Below are positions 23,117 through 33,368 of a DNA stretch of 64,000 nt, piece by piece. The position numbers and the translations under genes are program-made. The stretch comes from Pseudovibrio sp947494035 (GTDB lineage: Bacteria > Pseudomonadota > Alphaproteobacteria > Rhizobiales > Stappiaceae). The stretch's first letter is position 1, and each line of letters opens with the position of its first letter. The stretch lies in NCBI GenBank assembly GCA_947494035.1, contig CANLTN010000011.1, forward strand, positions 62,001-126,000, in the 5' to 3' direction. The notes below the pieces were generated by a model that ran no database searches, had not been told where the DNA came from, and saw only the letters and a program-made list of their open reading frames with translations.

Positions 23117-25498
23117 TTAAGATCGTTTAGAGAAGACCTTATAGACTGCCTCACGGCAGCCCCGCACCAATTCATGATCTTCCAGATGAGTTTCTTCTTC
23201 CTCCAGAATATCAAGGAAGATGTCCCGAAGCTTCCGATCCTTCTCAGGTAAAACAGGTCGCTCTGCCTCATAACATTCCTGATAAACATCACGAAGCACC
23301 CGCACCAGCCGCTCCGCTGCATTCAAGCGCCCCCACAAATAATCATGCTCGCGCCACTCCCGGTTAAAAAATGCACCAAACATCTGCAATTGAGCGCCCT
23401 TCAGATCAACCCCGCCCGGACAAAGCAATTGAGCATCTTTCGGGCTAATCCGGCCCACCTCAATTTTCCGAAGCTCAAACGCATCAAGCGCCTGCTGAAC
23501 CGGGAACATGCTAGTGTCAAAGAACGGGAAGCCAATATACGCCTCCAAAATACCTTGCGCAGCCTCCAGATCCCCCAGTTTCCCAACCCCGTCAAACACG
23601 AGGAAATCTGTCAGTTTATCAAGATCAGAAAGCCCCATGCGGGTGCTGAGCAGGCCAAGGACTTTGCAAACTGTTTCCCGTTGCGGCGATGCCTCTCTCA
23701 AGAGCGAGGCAAGTTGAATGGTCTCCGTGCCATAAAAGTCTTGCGACCATCGGTTTTCCAGATTGGTGATTTGCCCATAAAGCTCACGTTTGAACACATC
23801 CAGATGGTGGGCAAACTCAACCGTGTCTGCAATCTCATCGTGATGATAGAATTTATTGATCTGCTCAATCAGGAAACGCAACTGGCGAATGCGGTAATCA
23901 ACGTCCAAAGCCTTCAGTTCATGCAGAATCTGCACTTGATCCCGTTGAGCCCCCCCGTCCTCTTCTTTCGCAAAGGTCAACGCCTTCACCACCAACTCTT
24001 CCACCTTCGCCCAGGACGAAGGCGCAATCTCTCCGCCCTTTTCCACACAGCCCGCATTCTGCTTTTCATAAAGACGAGAAATCAGTGAAACCACGCGATG
24101 TGCAAGATGTCCTAAACGCAGCTGTAGATAGCCCGCATTGGCAAAACCACAATGCTCCATAGCAGAAAGTTCTGCACCCTGACGAACACCGAGAAAGTCG
24201 CCCTCGGTTTGTGGGAGTTTATGATTTTTTTTCAGCAGCGCCTGCACCTCACGCTGGACCATGGGCAGAGCCGCCTCCGCCACTTCCTGTATGCGCCGCA
24301 CCTTCATATTGAGCCGCTCAATCTCCTGCAATTCATCCCCGATAGGCTCATTGCGCGGAATATGGGCAAGGGAGGCAAAGATGCTTCTGAAGAAGCCCGG
24401 CGGTTCCCGCTCTGCTGGCACATCCCCATGCGAAAATGGGAGTGGGTCCAGATAGAGCAACCGCCGCACCACCTCCTGAGAGGCAGGTCGCTGCGAGATG
24501 GAGCCAATGAGCGGCTGAAAAGGCTTGTTCATCACCAGCGAGCCATCAATGAAAATGCGCTCCCCTTCCGCCTCACAGTTTGTATGCAGCACATTGGTCA
24601 AGAACGCCTCACGCCCACGCCACTCCAGTCCCTGCTGCTCAAGAACACCGTCCATCTCCGCCACACTCATAGGCGGAAAGGCTCCAGGAAAACTCGAGGT
24701 CGCTCTGGCCGCAAACACAAGATCGGGAATGAACTCCGCACTCATCTGGCTTTTCAAAACACCAGATACATCATTAATTGCATCAAACTTTACGATGCGC
24801 CGGTGATCCAGCTCCTCAATGAACTCCGGATCATGCAGTGCAATGCGGCGCAGCACACCGTGAAAGTCCGTTAGCGTCACAAACAGTTGCAGCTGCTGTC
24901 CGACGGGAACCAACGTTTCACCGCGATCATATTCATCCATCGCCCGGCAGGCATCAATCAGCCAGCCAGAATATCGCTCGCCGGAGAACGGCGGAGTAAA
25001 CCACCGTGAGCTAATAAAATCCCGAAGCTTGGTGCGCGTCTCCTGATTATGAGGAACTTCCGCCCCCAAATATCCCAGCAGCTTATCTAAAACAGGCGCG
25101 AGCACCCGCTTGGCCTGCCTGCTGACGCCAGAGTTTTCGTTCGCTAGCTCCTCAACATCTGCAAGGGATAGCCATAAATCACTGTGGTGTTTGAGCGGCA
25201 AATCATGGGCCAGCGCCCGCGCCAGCATAATCGCATTCACGCCCCCCGCGGAGGCACCGGAGATCGCATCGATCACAACACGCAGATCCAGTTCCGGACC
25301 AAAGCTTTCAAGAAGATCGAAATAGGATTTGGCCGAGCCTTCAAGCGTAATATCGCTCTCACCGTCCCGGCGAATTTGATAGAGAACATGCGAGGCACGC
25401 TGAAGATTGAGCAGCTCACGAGTAACGCCGTGCATATAAACGGCGAGCGAAACGCCGCCATACAGCACCAGTCCCAGTCTCAGTTCCAGCTGCCTCAT
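23117..25498 (-). CDS. Large patatin-like phospholipase-family protein
   Basis: A 793-residue protein with an N-terminal patatin domain and a long helical C-terminus. The catalytic serine (Ser83) is in ISGASAGGVNA. The dyad aspartate (~316) is in the FIDGSLV segment. The oxyanion-hole loop, normally GGGxRG, reads YGGVSLAVYMHG, as in the patatin-related family with an extended C-terminus. No signal peptide or membrane segment is seen. The lipid substrate is unknown. It is 178 bp from rarA and 47 bp from crcB, so crcB may be cotranscribed. Confidence 0.82.
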   Translation of the reverse strand: MRQLELRLGLVLYGGVSLAVYMHGVTRELLNLQRASHVLYQIRRDGESDITLEGSAKSYFDLLESFGPELDLRVVIDAISGASAGGVNAIMLARALAHDLPLKHHSDLWLSLADVEELANENSGVSRQAKRVLAPVLDKLLGYLGAEVPHNQETRTKLRDFISSRWFTPPFSGERYSGWLIDACRAMDEYDRGETLVPVGQQLQLFVTLTDFHGVLRRIALHDPEFIEELDHRRIVKFDAINDVSGVLKSQMSAEFIPDLVFAARATSSFPGAFPPMSVAEMDGVLEQQGLEWRGREAFLTNVLHTNCEAEGERIFIDGSLVMNKPFQPLIGSISQRPASQEVVRRLLYLDPLPFSHGDVPAEREPPGFFRSIFASLAHIPRNEPIGDELQEIERLNMKVRRIQEVAEAALPMVQREVQALLKKNHKLPQTEGDFLGVRQGAELSAMEHCGFANAGYLQLRLGHLAHRVVSLISRLYEKQNAGCVEKGGEIAPSSWAKVEELVVKALTFAKEEDGGAQRDQVQILHELKALDVDYRIRQLRFLIEQINKFYHHDEIADTVEFAHHLDVFKRELYGQITNLENRWSQDFYGTETIQLASLLREASPQRETVCKVLGLLSTRMGLSDLDKLTDFLVFDGVGKLGDLEAAQGILEAYIGFPFFDTSMFPVQQALDAFELRKIEVGRISPKDAQLLCPGGVDLKGAQLQMFGAFFNREWREHDYLWGRLNAAERLVRVLRDVYQECYEAERPVLPEKDRKLRDIFLDILEEEETHLEDHELVRGCREAVYKVFSKRS

Positions 25499-25677
25499 TC
25501 CACATACCTAGCTTTATCTGTTGCCAGTGTGCGAACAAGGCCGCCTGATTGCAACCAGCAAACCCAAACAAAGTTACATAGAGTTTGTGTCTGGACCCGA
25601 AAATGGAGTCAGCTTCTCAAAGCAGAGATACAAGGAGCCTATATACGGGGCGCTAATATTGCGTCAGACGAGCCATT

Positions 25678-26988
25678 TTAGTGACCACCGCGCTCTTTTC
25701 TCAAACGGTCCCAATAGCTCAGACGCTTTTGAATATCGCGCTCAAATCCGCGCGCATTCGGCTCATAATAGCTCTGCCGCCCCATCTTCTCAGGGAAGTA
25801 ATCCTGACCCGAAAACGCATCCGGCTCATCATGATCATACCGGTAGCTCTCACCGTAGCCCATCTTTTTCATAAGCGTGGTCGGTGCATTCAAAATGTGC
25901 TTGGGCGGCACAAGAGAGCCATGCTCCCGCGCATCCATACGGGCCGCCTTATAAGCAAGATAAGACGCGTTGGATTTCGGGGCCGTCGCCAGATAAACCG
26001 CAGCCTGAGCAAGCGCATACTCCCCTTCCGGAGAGCCAACCAGCTGAAAAGCATGGCGCGCCGCATTCACCTGCACCAATGCATTGGGATCAGCCATACC
26101 AATGTCTTCAGAGGCCATCACCGTAAGCCGACGCAAGATGTAAAGCGGATCTTCTCCGCCCTCCAGCATCCGGCACATCCAATAGAGCGCCGCATCCGGG
26201 TCCGAACCACGAATGGACTTATGCAGCGCAGAGATCAGATTATAGTGCCCATCCTTCGTCTTGTCATAGATCGGCGCACGCCGCTGAACCACTTCTGCAA
26301 GCCGTTCAGCGTCAAAAACCTCATCGTCCCCCGCTGTCCGCCACACATCTTCCGCCAATGTCAAAGCAGAACGTCCATCCCCATCAGCCATGCGCACGAG
26401 CGAAAGCCGCGCGTCCTCATCCAAAGGCAATGAACGGCCCATTACCTCTTCTGCGCGCTTGAGCAAATCAATCAACGCATCTTCATCAAGGGAATGGAAG
26501 GTAAGAACATGGGAGCGTGATAACAACGCCGCATTCAGTTCAAAACTCGGGTTCTCCGTGGTCGCCCCAACCAGCGTGATGGTGCCATCCTCCATCACCG
26601 GCAAAAAGCTATCCAGCTGAGCCCGGTTGAAGCGGTGGATCTCGTCAACGAACAGCAAGGTCCGTTTACCCGAAATCTGTCGTCCCTTCGCCCGCTCAAA
26701 GCATTTCTTCAGATCAGCAACACCAGAGAAGATCGCAGAGATCTGCTCAAACTCTAATTCCGTTGCATCTGCAAGCAACCGCGCAACAGTGGTCTTTCCC
26801 GTCCCCGGAGGCCCCCAGAAAATGAGAGAACCCAGAGAGCCGGATCGCAGCATACGGCTTAAAATGCCACTCTCACCTAAAAGGTGGCTTTGTCCGACAA
26901 CATCCTCCAGAACACGAGGCCGCATGCGATCTGCAAGCGGCCTGTCTTCCAGTTGATCCATCCCATTGACGGAAAATAGATCACTCAT
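25678..26988 (-). CDS. rarA: Replication-associated recombination protein A
   Basis: A AAA+ ATPase (MgsA/RarA/WRNIP1 family) acting at stalled forks and in recombination with SSB. The 436-residue chain has LADRMRPRVLEDVVGQSHLL at the start, Walker A GPPGTGKTT, Walker B LLFVDEIHRF, sensor 1 VGATTENPSFELNAAL, and the C-terminal tetramerisation region with ALYWMCRMLEGGEDP and RLTVMASEDIGMADP. It is 54 bp from the Do-type protease gene on the same strand, probably one transcript. Confidence 0.92.
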   Translation of the reverse strand: MSDLFSVNGMDQLEDRPLADRMRPRVLEDVVGQSHLLGESGILSRMLRSGSLGSLIFWGPPGTGKTTVARLLADATELEFEQISAIFSGVADLKKCFERAKGRQISGKRTLLFVDEIHRFNRAQLDSFLPVMEDGTITLVGATTENPSFELNAALLSRSHVLTFHSLDEDALIDLLKRAEEVMGRSLPLDEDARLSLVRMADGDGRSALTLAEDVWRTAGDDEVFDAERLAEVVQRRAPIYDKTKDGHYNLISALHKSIRGSDPDAALYWMCRMLEGGEDPLYILRRLTVMASEDIGMADPNALVQVNAARHAFQLVGSPEGEYALAQAAVYLATAPKSNASYLAYKAARMDAREHGSLVPPKHILNAPTTLMKKMGYGESYRYDHDEPDAFSGQDYFPEKMGRQSYYEPNARGFERDIQKRLSYWDRLRKERGGH

Positions 26989-27043
26989 GGTCTCTCATCA
27001 TTCCTCTGGGCACTCGTAAAACATCAGAGGCTTCACAAGTGCA

Positions 27044-28489
27044 TTACCGCAAACTCACCTGCCGCAACTGACCATCACGTTTAAAGGTGATGTTCCATAC
27101 ACGCTGCCTTTTTCGCGTCAGACTGGCAAGGTCTTTGGTGTTTTCGACTTCTACACCATTGACCTCAACCACGATATCACCCGGTTTAAAGCCAACATAA
27201 GCCGCCGTACTGCGCGCCTGAATATCAGCAATCACAACGCCGGAGAACTCGTTGTACATACGCAGCTCTTCTGCAACAGCAGGAGACAGGTTCATAACCT
27301 GTACACCGGTAAATGGCGAGTTCCCTTTGATCTCTCGTGTATCTCTTGCCACAGTTTCCGGTGCACGCTCAAGGCTGATATCCACCGTGAAGGCTTCACC
27401 ATCGCGCAACACCTCAAAACTGGTCTCCCCTCCGACCTTCTTGGTCGCAAGGCGATAACCATAAGCATCCGGATCATCCACCTCTGCACCACCAACTGAC
27501 AGGATCAGATCACCAACACGAATACCGGCACGCGCCGCAGGGCTATCCTCCTGAATGCTTGTCACAAGCACACCATTTGGACGCTCCAGCCCTAAACTCG
27601 CTGCAATATCCGCACTTACAGGCTGAACACTTGTGCCAATCCATGGCCGACGTACGATACCACCGTCATCAGCGGCGGAGGCTACCACTTCCACCATATT
27701 GGCCGGGATCGCAAACCCGATGCCATTGGAGCCACCGGAGCGGGAGAAAATGGCTGTATTCACACCAACAAGACGTCCATTCAAATCCACCAGCGCACCA
27801 CCCGAGTTCCCTGGGTTAATGGCCGCATCCGTCTGAATGAAGAACTGATAATCCGAGACGCCAACCTGATTTCGTGCCACAGCAGAGACAATACCCTGTG
27901 TCACGGTCTGGCCAACCCCAAACGGGTTGCCGATCGCAAGCACCAGATCTCCGACCTCCAGCTCGTCCGAATTAGCAAACGGCACAACGGGGAAATCTCC
28001 ATCGGGATCACGTACCTTGAGAACCGCAAGGTCAGTACGCTCATCCTTTAAAATAATGTCAGCATCATATTCACGCCGGTCAGCAAGGGCCACACGCACC
28101 TCATCAGCCCCTGCAATCACGTGGTGGTTGGTGATAATCGTTCCGTCGGCAGAAACAATCACACCGGACCCCAGAGAACTCTGAACACGGCTCCGCGAGC
28201 GCGGTGCAAACTGGTCTGCCTGATCACCAAAGAACCGGCGAAAGAACGGGTCGTTGAAGAACGGTGAAACTCTGCTGCGCTCCTGTACGGTACGGCTTGC
28301 ATACACATTGACCACCGCAGGAGACACCTTCTTCACCACAGGCGCGAAAGAGAGCGCAATTTCGGCTTTAGACGTCGGAACGTTCTTCTCGCTGGCCCCG
28401 ACACTGGCCCCCAGCACCGCGACCAGACCGGTAGCGCCAAGAACCGCACAAAAAAGCACGCGAGCAGTAGACTTCCTGATTTGACCCAT
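27044..28489 (-). CDS. Do-family periplasmic serine endoprotease
   Basis: A 481-residue DegP/DegQ/MucD-type protease and chaperone in the periplasm. A signal peptide (VLFCAVLGATGLVAVLGAS) is followed by a trypsin-like domain. His is in TIITNHHVIAGADE, Asp in ERTDLAVLKV and Ser in INPGNSGGALVDL. Two PDZ domains follow (IGTSVQPVSADIAASLGLER; FTGVQVMNLSPAVAEELR). Residue positions are roughly 123, 151 and 228 for the triad. It heads a possible unit with rarA. Which Do protease it is (DegP or DegQ-like) cannot be told from sequence alone. Confidence 0.92.
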   Translation of the reverse strand: MGQIRKSTARVLFCAVLGATGLVAVLGASVGASEKNVPTSKAEIALSFAPVVKKVSPAVVNVYASRTVQERSRVSPFFNDPFFRRFFGDQADQFAPRSRSRVQSSLGSGVIVSADGTIITNHHVIAGADEVRVALADRREYDADIILKDERTDLAVLKVRDPDGDFPVVPFANSDELEVGDLVLAIGNPFGVGQTVTQGIVSAVARNQVGVSDYQFFIQTDAAINPGNSGGALVDLNGRLVGVNTAIFSRSGGSNGIGFAIPANMVEVVASAADDGGIVRRPWIGTSVQPVSADIAASLGLERPNGVLVTSIQEDSPAARAGIRVGDLILSVGGAEVDDPDAYGYRLATKKVGGETSFEVLRDGEAFTVDISLERAPETVARDTREIKGNSPFTGVQVMNLSPAVAEELRMYNEFSGVVIADIQARSTAAYVGFKPGDIVVEVNGVEVENTKDLASLTRKRQRVWNITFKRDGQLRQVSLR

Positions 28490-28697
28490 TCTGAAATCCC
28501 TTCGGCAAGAGCCCCCACATCAAAATGACTATTTTTCATAAAATTCGGGAGCAGCAAATTACAGATAAGTCTGCAATATGGAAATGAAAAGGCCAATCTA
28601 CAGGTTTTGAGCAGCAAGCACGCATCCCTCAAAACTCTATGTGGATCAGGAACCCGCAACAGATTGAGTGGCCTGACCAGATCACACCTTGTGCAAA

Positions 28698-28722
28698 CGC
28701 AAAACGCCGGATCTCCCCGGCG
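28698..28722 (-). terminator. Intrinsic terminator after the chemoreceptor gene
   Basis: Minus strand CGCCGG GGAGAT CCGGCG, then TTTTGCGTTT, about 30 bp beyond the stop codon at 28754. Confidence 0.8.
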
Positions 28723-28753
28723 CCTTACTCATCCCGATAAAATCTGGCAGCAA

Positions 28754-30952
28754 TCAGGCTGCCCGGATGTTTTCAAGGTATTCTTCAACCATACTTTTCA
28801 GCTCTTCAGACTGATGGGTCAGCTGTTTGGCAGCACCAAGGACATTTTCCGCTTCATGACCGGCATCACTTGCAATCATGCTCACACGGGTGATTGCCTG
28901 CGCAACCTCAGAACTTCCCGAAGTCACCTGCTGAATGTTGCTGGAGATATCCGTCGCCGTCACCGCCTGCTCCTGCACAGCCCCTGCAATTGCAGTCGCC
29001 GCTTCATTCACATCCGCAATAACCGTGCTGATTTCCTTGATGGCCGCAACAGCTTTTTCAGTCTCAGCCTGAACAGACTGGATCTGAACACTGATCTCGC
29101 CAGTTGCCTGACCAGTCTGGTTGGCTAGCCCCTTAACCTCAGCGGCAACAACTGCAAAGCCCTTACCTGCCTCACCAGCACGAGCCGCCTCGATGGTCGC
29201 GTTCAGAGCCAGCAGGTTGGTCTGGTCGGCAATGTCATTGATGAGAGAAACAACCTCTCCAATGCGTTGCGCCGCTTCCATAAGCCCATTCACTGACACT
29301 TCCGCCGCAGCAGCCTTCTCAGCTGCCTGTTTGGAAACATCAGCTGAACGACGAACCTCACGGTCAATCTCACCAACGGTCGCAGAAAGCTCCTCAGCAG
29401 CACCCGCAACAGCCTGAAGGTTCATTAAAGACTGCTCAGAAGCAGAAGATACCGTCTGGGCTTCTGTGTTGGTTTGCTCGGAAATGCTCGCCATGCTCTT
29501 TGCAGTGGTTTCCAGATTTCCGCCTGCATCCGTCACAGTGGTCAGGATACCGCGAACTCCAACGTCGAAGCCTTCATTCAGCGAATCCACAAGCTTCACT
29601 CGTTCTTCCTGAGCCTTTTGTTCCCGCACTTGCTTTGCATCAAGTTCTTTGGCACGGATCAGCCCTGCTTGGAACGACTGCACCGCACGGCCAATATCAC
29701 CGATCTCGTCTTTGCGCTGCGCAGAGATAATCTCTACATCCAGATTGCCACTCGCAATCTGCCCGAGGTTAGCGGAAAGGCGGTTGAGTGGCGTGGAAAG
29801 GCTACGCGCCATAAATATGCCAATCGCAGCAACAAACGCCAGCACAATCAATCCGATAACGATGATCTCTTTTGCTAGGGAATGAACGACCGCAAGAGCT
29901 TCATTCACATCCGTCTTCGCAACGATCACAGCCGGAAGCTTCTTAAACTCAAGCGGCAAGGCCAGAACAAACTGTTTCTGAACTTCTGCAAAGCCTACAT
30001 TGGTCTCTGGATTGGCTTTCAGGTCCGCAACAACCTTCTCAACGACCTCAGGGTCATCTTTCTTCACCAAAGCAGTCGGAACATCAGAGAGAATCTGATT
30101 GGAAAGGATTGTACCATCAAGACGCCCCAGATAGGTCTGACCTGACTCGCCCATATTCTCGCGATTTTGCAGAACACTATCAAAGAAGGAAGAATCCAGC
30201 CGAATGGTAATCACGCCCTTGAAGTCCACCCTATTGAAGTCTTCGATGAACACTGGGGCGGAGATCAGAAGAGACGCAGAGTTTCCGTCGGGCGCATATT
30301 CGGCCATATCGGAATAGATCACATCGCCTTCACTGGCCTGAGCAGCCTTCTCAAATTCCTTGCTTAGCAAACTACCGGAAAGCTGCCCTTCTCGAACACT
30401 CTCCAGAAATTCCGAAGACTTGCTCGCCGTGTAAATCACCATGCCGTTTTCATCCATGATCAGGATGTCCGCGTAACCGCCACCGGTTACACTGGCAAGA
30501 AAGTCTGGATGAACCACCGCATGGCGCCAGGAATAAAGCGTCTTGTTGCCATCACCCGTCAACTGCAACCGATCTGCTGCCGTGGACCCGCTCTTCTGGA
30601 AGTAGGCAAGAATGTCCTCCTTGTCCGCACTCAGAGAATCCATGGAGGCCAGCAGGTCCGTCATGGTAACGCGCATCGCGTTACTCTCGACCAGACGCTT
30701 GATATCGGAATCAACGCGCTCCAGCTTCTCATCGAGAGTATCCCGACGCGCCTGAGCCACGAGAACAAGCTGCGTCTTGCTTGCTTCGGTCAACGCGCTC
30801 TCAGCACGTGTGTACCCAAGGAATGCAACGACAGCACTCGCAATAATTGCAAGCCCAACCATGATGAATGGAAGACGAACAGCAATACGATTAAAATAAT
30901 TTTTGACTCTTGGCGAGGATGCAGAGCCGCTCTCATCCAATTTAGAACGCAT
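28754..30952 (-). CDS. Methyl-accepting chemotaxis protein
   Basis: A 732-residue transmembrane chemoreceptor. A first membrane helix lies at ~28-50 (LPFIMVGLAIIASAVVAFLG). A large periplasmic ligand-binding region of dCACHE type follows (YSWRHAVVHPDFLASVTGGG; SLLISAPVFIEDFNRVDFKG) with a second helix near 360-385 (VIGLIVLAFVAAIGIFMARS). A HAMP domain and a methyl-accepting signalling domain complete it, the latter with the tip sequence LINDIADQTNLLALNATIEA. No CheR-binding pentapeptide is seen at the C-terminus (YLENIRAA). The ligand is unknown. It is monocistronic. Confidence 0.93.
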   Translation of the reverse strand: MRSKLDESGSASSPRVKNYFNRIAVRLPFIMVGLAIIASAVVAFLGYTRAESALTEASKTQLVLVAQARRDTLDEKLERVDSDIKRLVESNAMRVTMTDLLASMDSLSADKEDILAYFQKSGSTAADRLQLTGDGNKTLYSWRHAVVHPDFLASVTGGGYADILIMDENGMVIYTASKSSEFLESVREGQLSGSLLSKEFEKAAQASEGDVIYSDMAEYAPDGNSASLLISAPVFIEDFNRVDFKGVITIRLDSSFFDSVLQNRENMGESGQTYLGRLDGTILSNQILSDVPTALVKKDDPEVVEKVVADLKANPETNVGFAEVQKQFVLALPLEFKKLPAVIVAKTDVNEALAVVHSLAKEIIVIGLIVLAFVAAIGIFMARSLSTPLNRLSANLGQIASGNLDVEIISAQRKDEIGDIGRAVQSFQAGLIRAKELDAKQVREQKAQEERVKLVDSLNEGFDVGVRGILTTVTDAGGNLETTAKSMASISEQTNTEAQTVSSASEQSLMNLQAVAGAAEELSATVGEIDREVRRSADVSKQAAEKAAAAEVSVNGLMEAAQRIGEVVSLINDIADQTNLLALNATIEAARAGEAGKGFAVVAAEVKGLANQTGQATGEISVQIQSVQAETEKAVAAIKEISTVIADVNEAATAIAGAVQEQAVTATDISSNIQQVTSGSSEVAQAITRVSMIASDAGHEAENVLGAAKQLTHQSEELKSMVEEYLENIRAA

Positions 30953-31295
30953 GTTAGCCCCCGAGTAATACGTTAGGGGCAGTGTCAGACCATTGGGTTA
31001 ATCACTGCTTAAAACAAACATTTAAAACAGCTATCAATTCCAATAAATCTCAAAATACTAGTATGATTTTGCTATGTAATTCCGAAAACCTGAGATTCCA
31101 GCACTCACCCTGTGGTAACGCGCACGGAAGCCAATCGGCACTACATCAAACCACAGTTCCACCTGCCAAAACTCACGCAGAGTAAGAATATCCCCTACTC
31201 CGCCAACAATGCGGATGCCCGCTCAACCAGATTGAACCAGACAACAAAAAAGGGTGCCCAAAGGCACCCTTTTTCAATTCGCTTACGCGATAAGC
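30953..31295. other. Spacer between the chemoreceptor and the ribosomal block
   Basis: This holds the rplQ terminator at 31245-31275 and, towards the chemoreceptor, the region where its promoter must be. The part near 31000-31080 is A/T-rich. No gene or RNA feature beyond the terminator is seen. Confidence 0.4.
31245..31275 (-). terminator. Terminator of the alpha operon (after rplQ)
   Basis: Minus strand AAAAAGGGTGCC, short loop, GGCACCCTTTTTT. It lies 20 bp after the rplQ stop codon and ends the ribosomal block. Confidence 0.9.
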
Positions 31296-31727
31296 TTATG
31301 CAGCAACTTCCGTTTCTGCAGCTTCTTCAGCTTCAGCGCGTGCACGGTCTGCAGCGCCTTTTGCTTCAACGTCGCGATCAACCAGCTCGATAACAGCCAT
31401 TGGTGCATTGTCACCATGACGGAAACCAGCTTTCAGCACACGAGCGTAACCACCCTGACGGTCCGCATAACGCTCTGCCAGGGTATCAAACAGCTTGGAT
31501 ACCATTGCAGTGTCACGGATCTGGGAAATCGCCTGACGACGTGCATGCAGGTCGCCGCGTTTACCCAAAGTGATGAGCTTCTCGATGATTGGACGCATCT
31601 CTTTTGCTTTCGGAAGCGTCGTTACAATCTGCTCATGCTGGATGAGCGAAGCTGCCATGTTAGCGAACATCGCTTTACGGTGGCTTGACGTCCGATTGAG
31701 CTTGCGGCCGGATTTACCGTGGCGCAT
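31296..31727 (-). CDS. rplQ: 50S ribosomal protein L17
   Basis: A large-subunit protein near the peptide exit tunnel. The 143-residue chain begins MRHGKSGRKLNRTSSHRKAM, the universal L17 start, and has QIVTTLPKAKEMRPIIEKLI and a GYARVLKAGFRHGDNAPMA segment. The C-terminal 20 residues are alanine- and glutamate-rich, an extension usual in alphaproteobacteria. Last gene of the rpsM-rpsK-rpoA-rplQ operon, 79 bp after rpoA, followed by a strong terminator. Confidence 0.97.
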   Translation of the reverse strand: MRHGKSGRKLNRTSSHRKAMFANMAASLIQHEQIVTTLPKAKEMRPIIEKLITLGKRGDLHARRQAISQIRDTAMVSKLFDTLAERYADRQGGYARVLKAGFRHGDNAPMAVIELVDRDVEAKGAADRARAEAEEAAETEVAA

Positions 31728-31806
31728 GGCCCTCTCCTTTGTTAAGTCAATTGCGATCTGCTTCAGACCGCCGGAACCTCACGCAACGCGCTTGGTTCCT
31801 GTTCCT

Positions 31807-32835
31807 TTAATATTGGTGGTCTTCGTAGCGCTTAGCCAGATCGTCGATATTTTCAGGTGGCCAGTTCGCCACTTCCATACCGAGATGCAGGCCCATCTGC
31901 GCCAGAACTTCTTTGATCTCGTTCAGAGACTTACGACCGAAGTTCGGTGTACGAAGCATTTCTGCTTCTGTCTTCTGAATGAGATCGCCAATATATACGA
32001 TATTGTCGTTCTTCAGGCAGTTTGCCGAACGTACAGACAACTCAAGCTCATCAACCTTTTTCAGCAGCGCTGGGTTGAACGCAAGCTCTGCAACTGAGTC
32101 TTCAGGAACCTCACGCTGTGGCTCTTCGAAGTTCACGAAGATAGACAGCTGATCCTGCAGGATACGAGCAGCAAATGCGATCGCATCTTCAGGGATCAAA
32201 GATCCGTCAGTTTCTACAGTCATAGTCAGCTTATCGTAGTCAAGAACCTGTCCCTCACGGGTGTTCTCAACCTTATAAGAAACCTTCTTAACCGGAGAAT
32301 ACAAGCTGTCAACCGGAATCAAGCCGATTGGAGCGTCTTCTGGACGGTTAGCAGCGGCAGCAACATAACCCTTGCCGGTGTTAACAGTGAATTCGATGCG
32401 AACTTCCGCACCTTCATCAAGGTTACACAGCAGCAGACCTGGGTTAAGAACCTCAATGTCGCCTACAGTTTCAATATCACCAGCGTAGACCGCACCTGGA
32501 CCCTGCTTACGCAGAACCATACGCTTTGGTCCCTCGCCTTCCATGCGAAGAGCGATTTCCTTGATGTTCAGGATGATGTCAGTCACATCTTCACGAACAC
32601 CAGGGATAGATGAGAACTCATGGAGAACGCCATCAATCTGAACCGCAGTCACAGCAGCACCCTGAAGGGAGCTGAGCAGCACACGGCGCAGTGCATTACC
32701 AAGAGTAAGGCCGTAGCCACGCTCAAGCGGCTCTGCAATCACAGAAGCTTTGAAGCGCGCATCATCACCTGCACGAATGTCGAGTTTGGTTGGCTTGATA
32801 AGCTCTTGCCAATTTTTCTGAATAGTCACGTTCAT
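31807..32835 (-). CDS. rpoA: RNA polymerase alpha subunit
   Basis: The alpha dimer nucleates RNA polymerase assembly and contacts UP elements and activators. The 342-residue chain has the alpha-NTD (RGYGLTLGNALRRVLLSSLQ, the dimer interface; FSSIPGVREDVTDIILN), a linker with PEDSVAELAFNPALLKKVDE, and the alpha-CTD with VRSANCLKNDNIVYIGDLI and LRTPNFGRKSLNEIKEVLA. Length and motifs are normal. It lies 74 bp after rpsK. rpsD, found between rpsK and rpoA in enterobacteria, is absent here, as is usual in this class. Confidence 0.98.
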   Translation of the reverse strand: MNVTIQKNWQELIKPTKLDIRAGDDARFKASVIAEPLERGYGLTLGNALRRVLLSSLQGAAVTAVQIDGVLHEFSSIPGVREDVTDIILNIKEIALRMEGEGPKRMVLRKQGPGAVYAGDIETVGDIEVLNPGLLLCNLDEGAEVRIEFTVNTGKGYVAAAANRPEDAPIGLIPVDSLYSPVKKVSYKVENTREGQVLDYDKLTMTVETDGSLIPEDAIAFAARILQDQLSIFVNFEEPQREVPEDSVAELAFNPALLKKVDELELSVRSANCLKNDNIVYIGDLIQKTEAEMLRTPNFGRKSLNEIKEVLAQMGLHLGMEVANWPPENIDDLAKRYEDHQY

Positions 32836-32909
32836 AAACCCTCTGGCTATCCCGTTGACCTGAAGGCCAACTATTCTTTGCCTGGGTGGAAAACTAGCCT
32901 AACGAACTG

Positions 32910-33299
32910 TTAGACGCGGCGACGCTTACGTGGGCGACAACCATTGTGCGGGATCGGTGTTACATCACGGATAGATGTAATAACGAAACCTGCAGCCTGA
33001 AGCGCACGCAGAGCGGATTCTCGTCCAGAACCTGGGCCACGTACTTCTACTTCGAGAGTACGCATGCCGTGTTCAGCAGCCTTACGACCAGCGTCTTCGG
33101 CAGCGACCTGTGCAGCATAAGGGGTAGACTTACGAGAACCCTTAAAGCCGAGCGCGCCGGCAGACGACCAAGAGATCGCATTGCCCTGAGCATCGGTGAT
33201 GGTGATCATGGTGTTGTTGAACGTAGAGTTCACATGCGCGACACCAGAAGAAATATTCTTCCGTTCGCGACGACGCACGCGCGTCGATTCTTTAGCCAT
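32910..33299 (-). CDS. rpsK: 30S ribosomal protein S11
   Basis: A platform protein of the small subunit at the mRNA exit region. The 129-residue chain carries GVAHVNSTFNNTMITITD, GFKGSRKSTPYAAQ, EVRGPGSGRESALRAL and the C-terminal IRDVTPIPHNGCRPRKRRRV, all diagnostic. The gap to rpsM (69 bp) contains small hairpins (CCGCCG, loop, CGGCGG). Part of the alpha operon. Confidence 0.97.
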   Translation of the reverse strand: MAKESTRVRRRERKNISSGVAHVNSTFNNTMITITDAQGNAISWSSAGALGFKGSRKSTPYAAQVAAEDAGRKAAEHGMRTLEVEVRGPGSGRESALRALQAAGFVITSIRDVTPIPHNGCRPRKRRRV

Positions 33300-33368
33300 T
33301 GTATTTCCTAACTTCGATATCTACACCGCCGTATGGCCGGCGGCTCCACCGGATAACCGGCTAGCTAG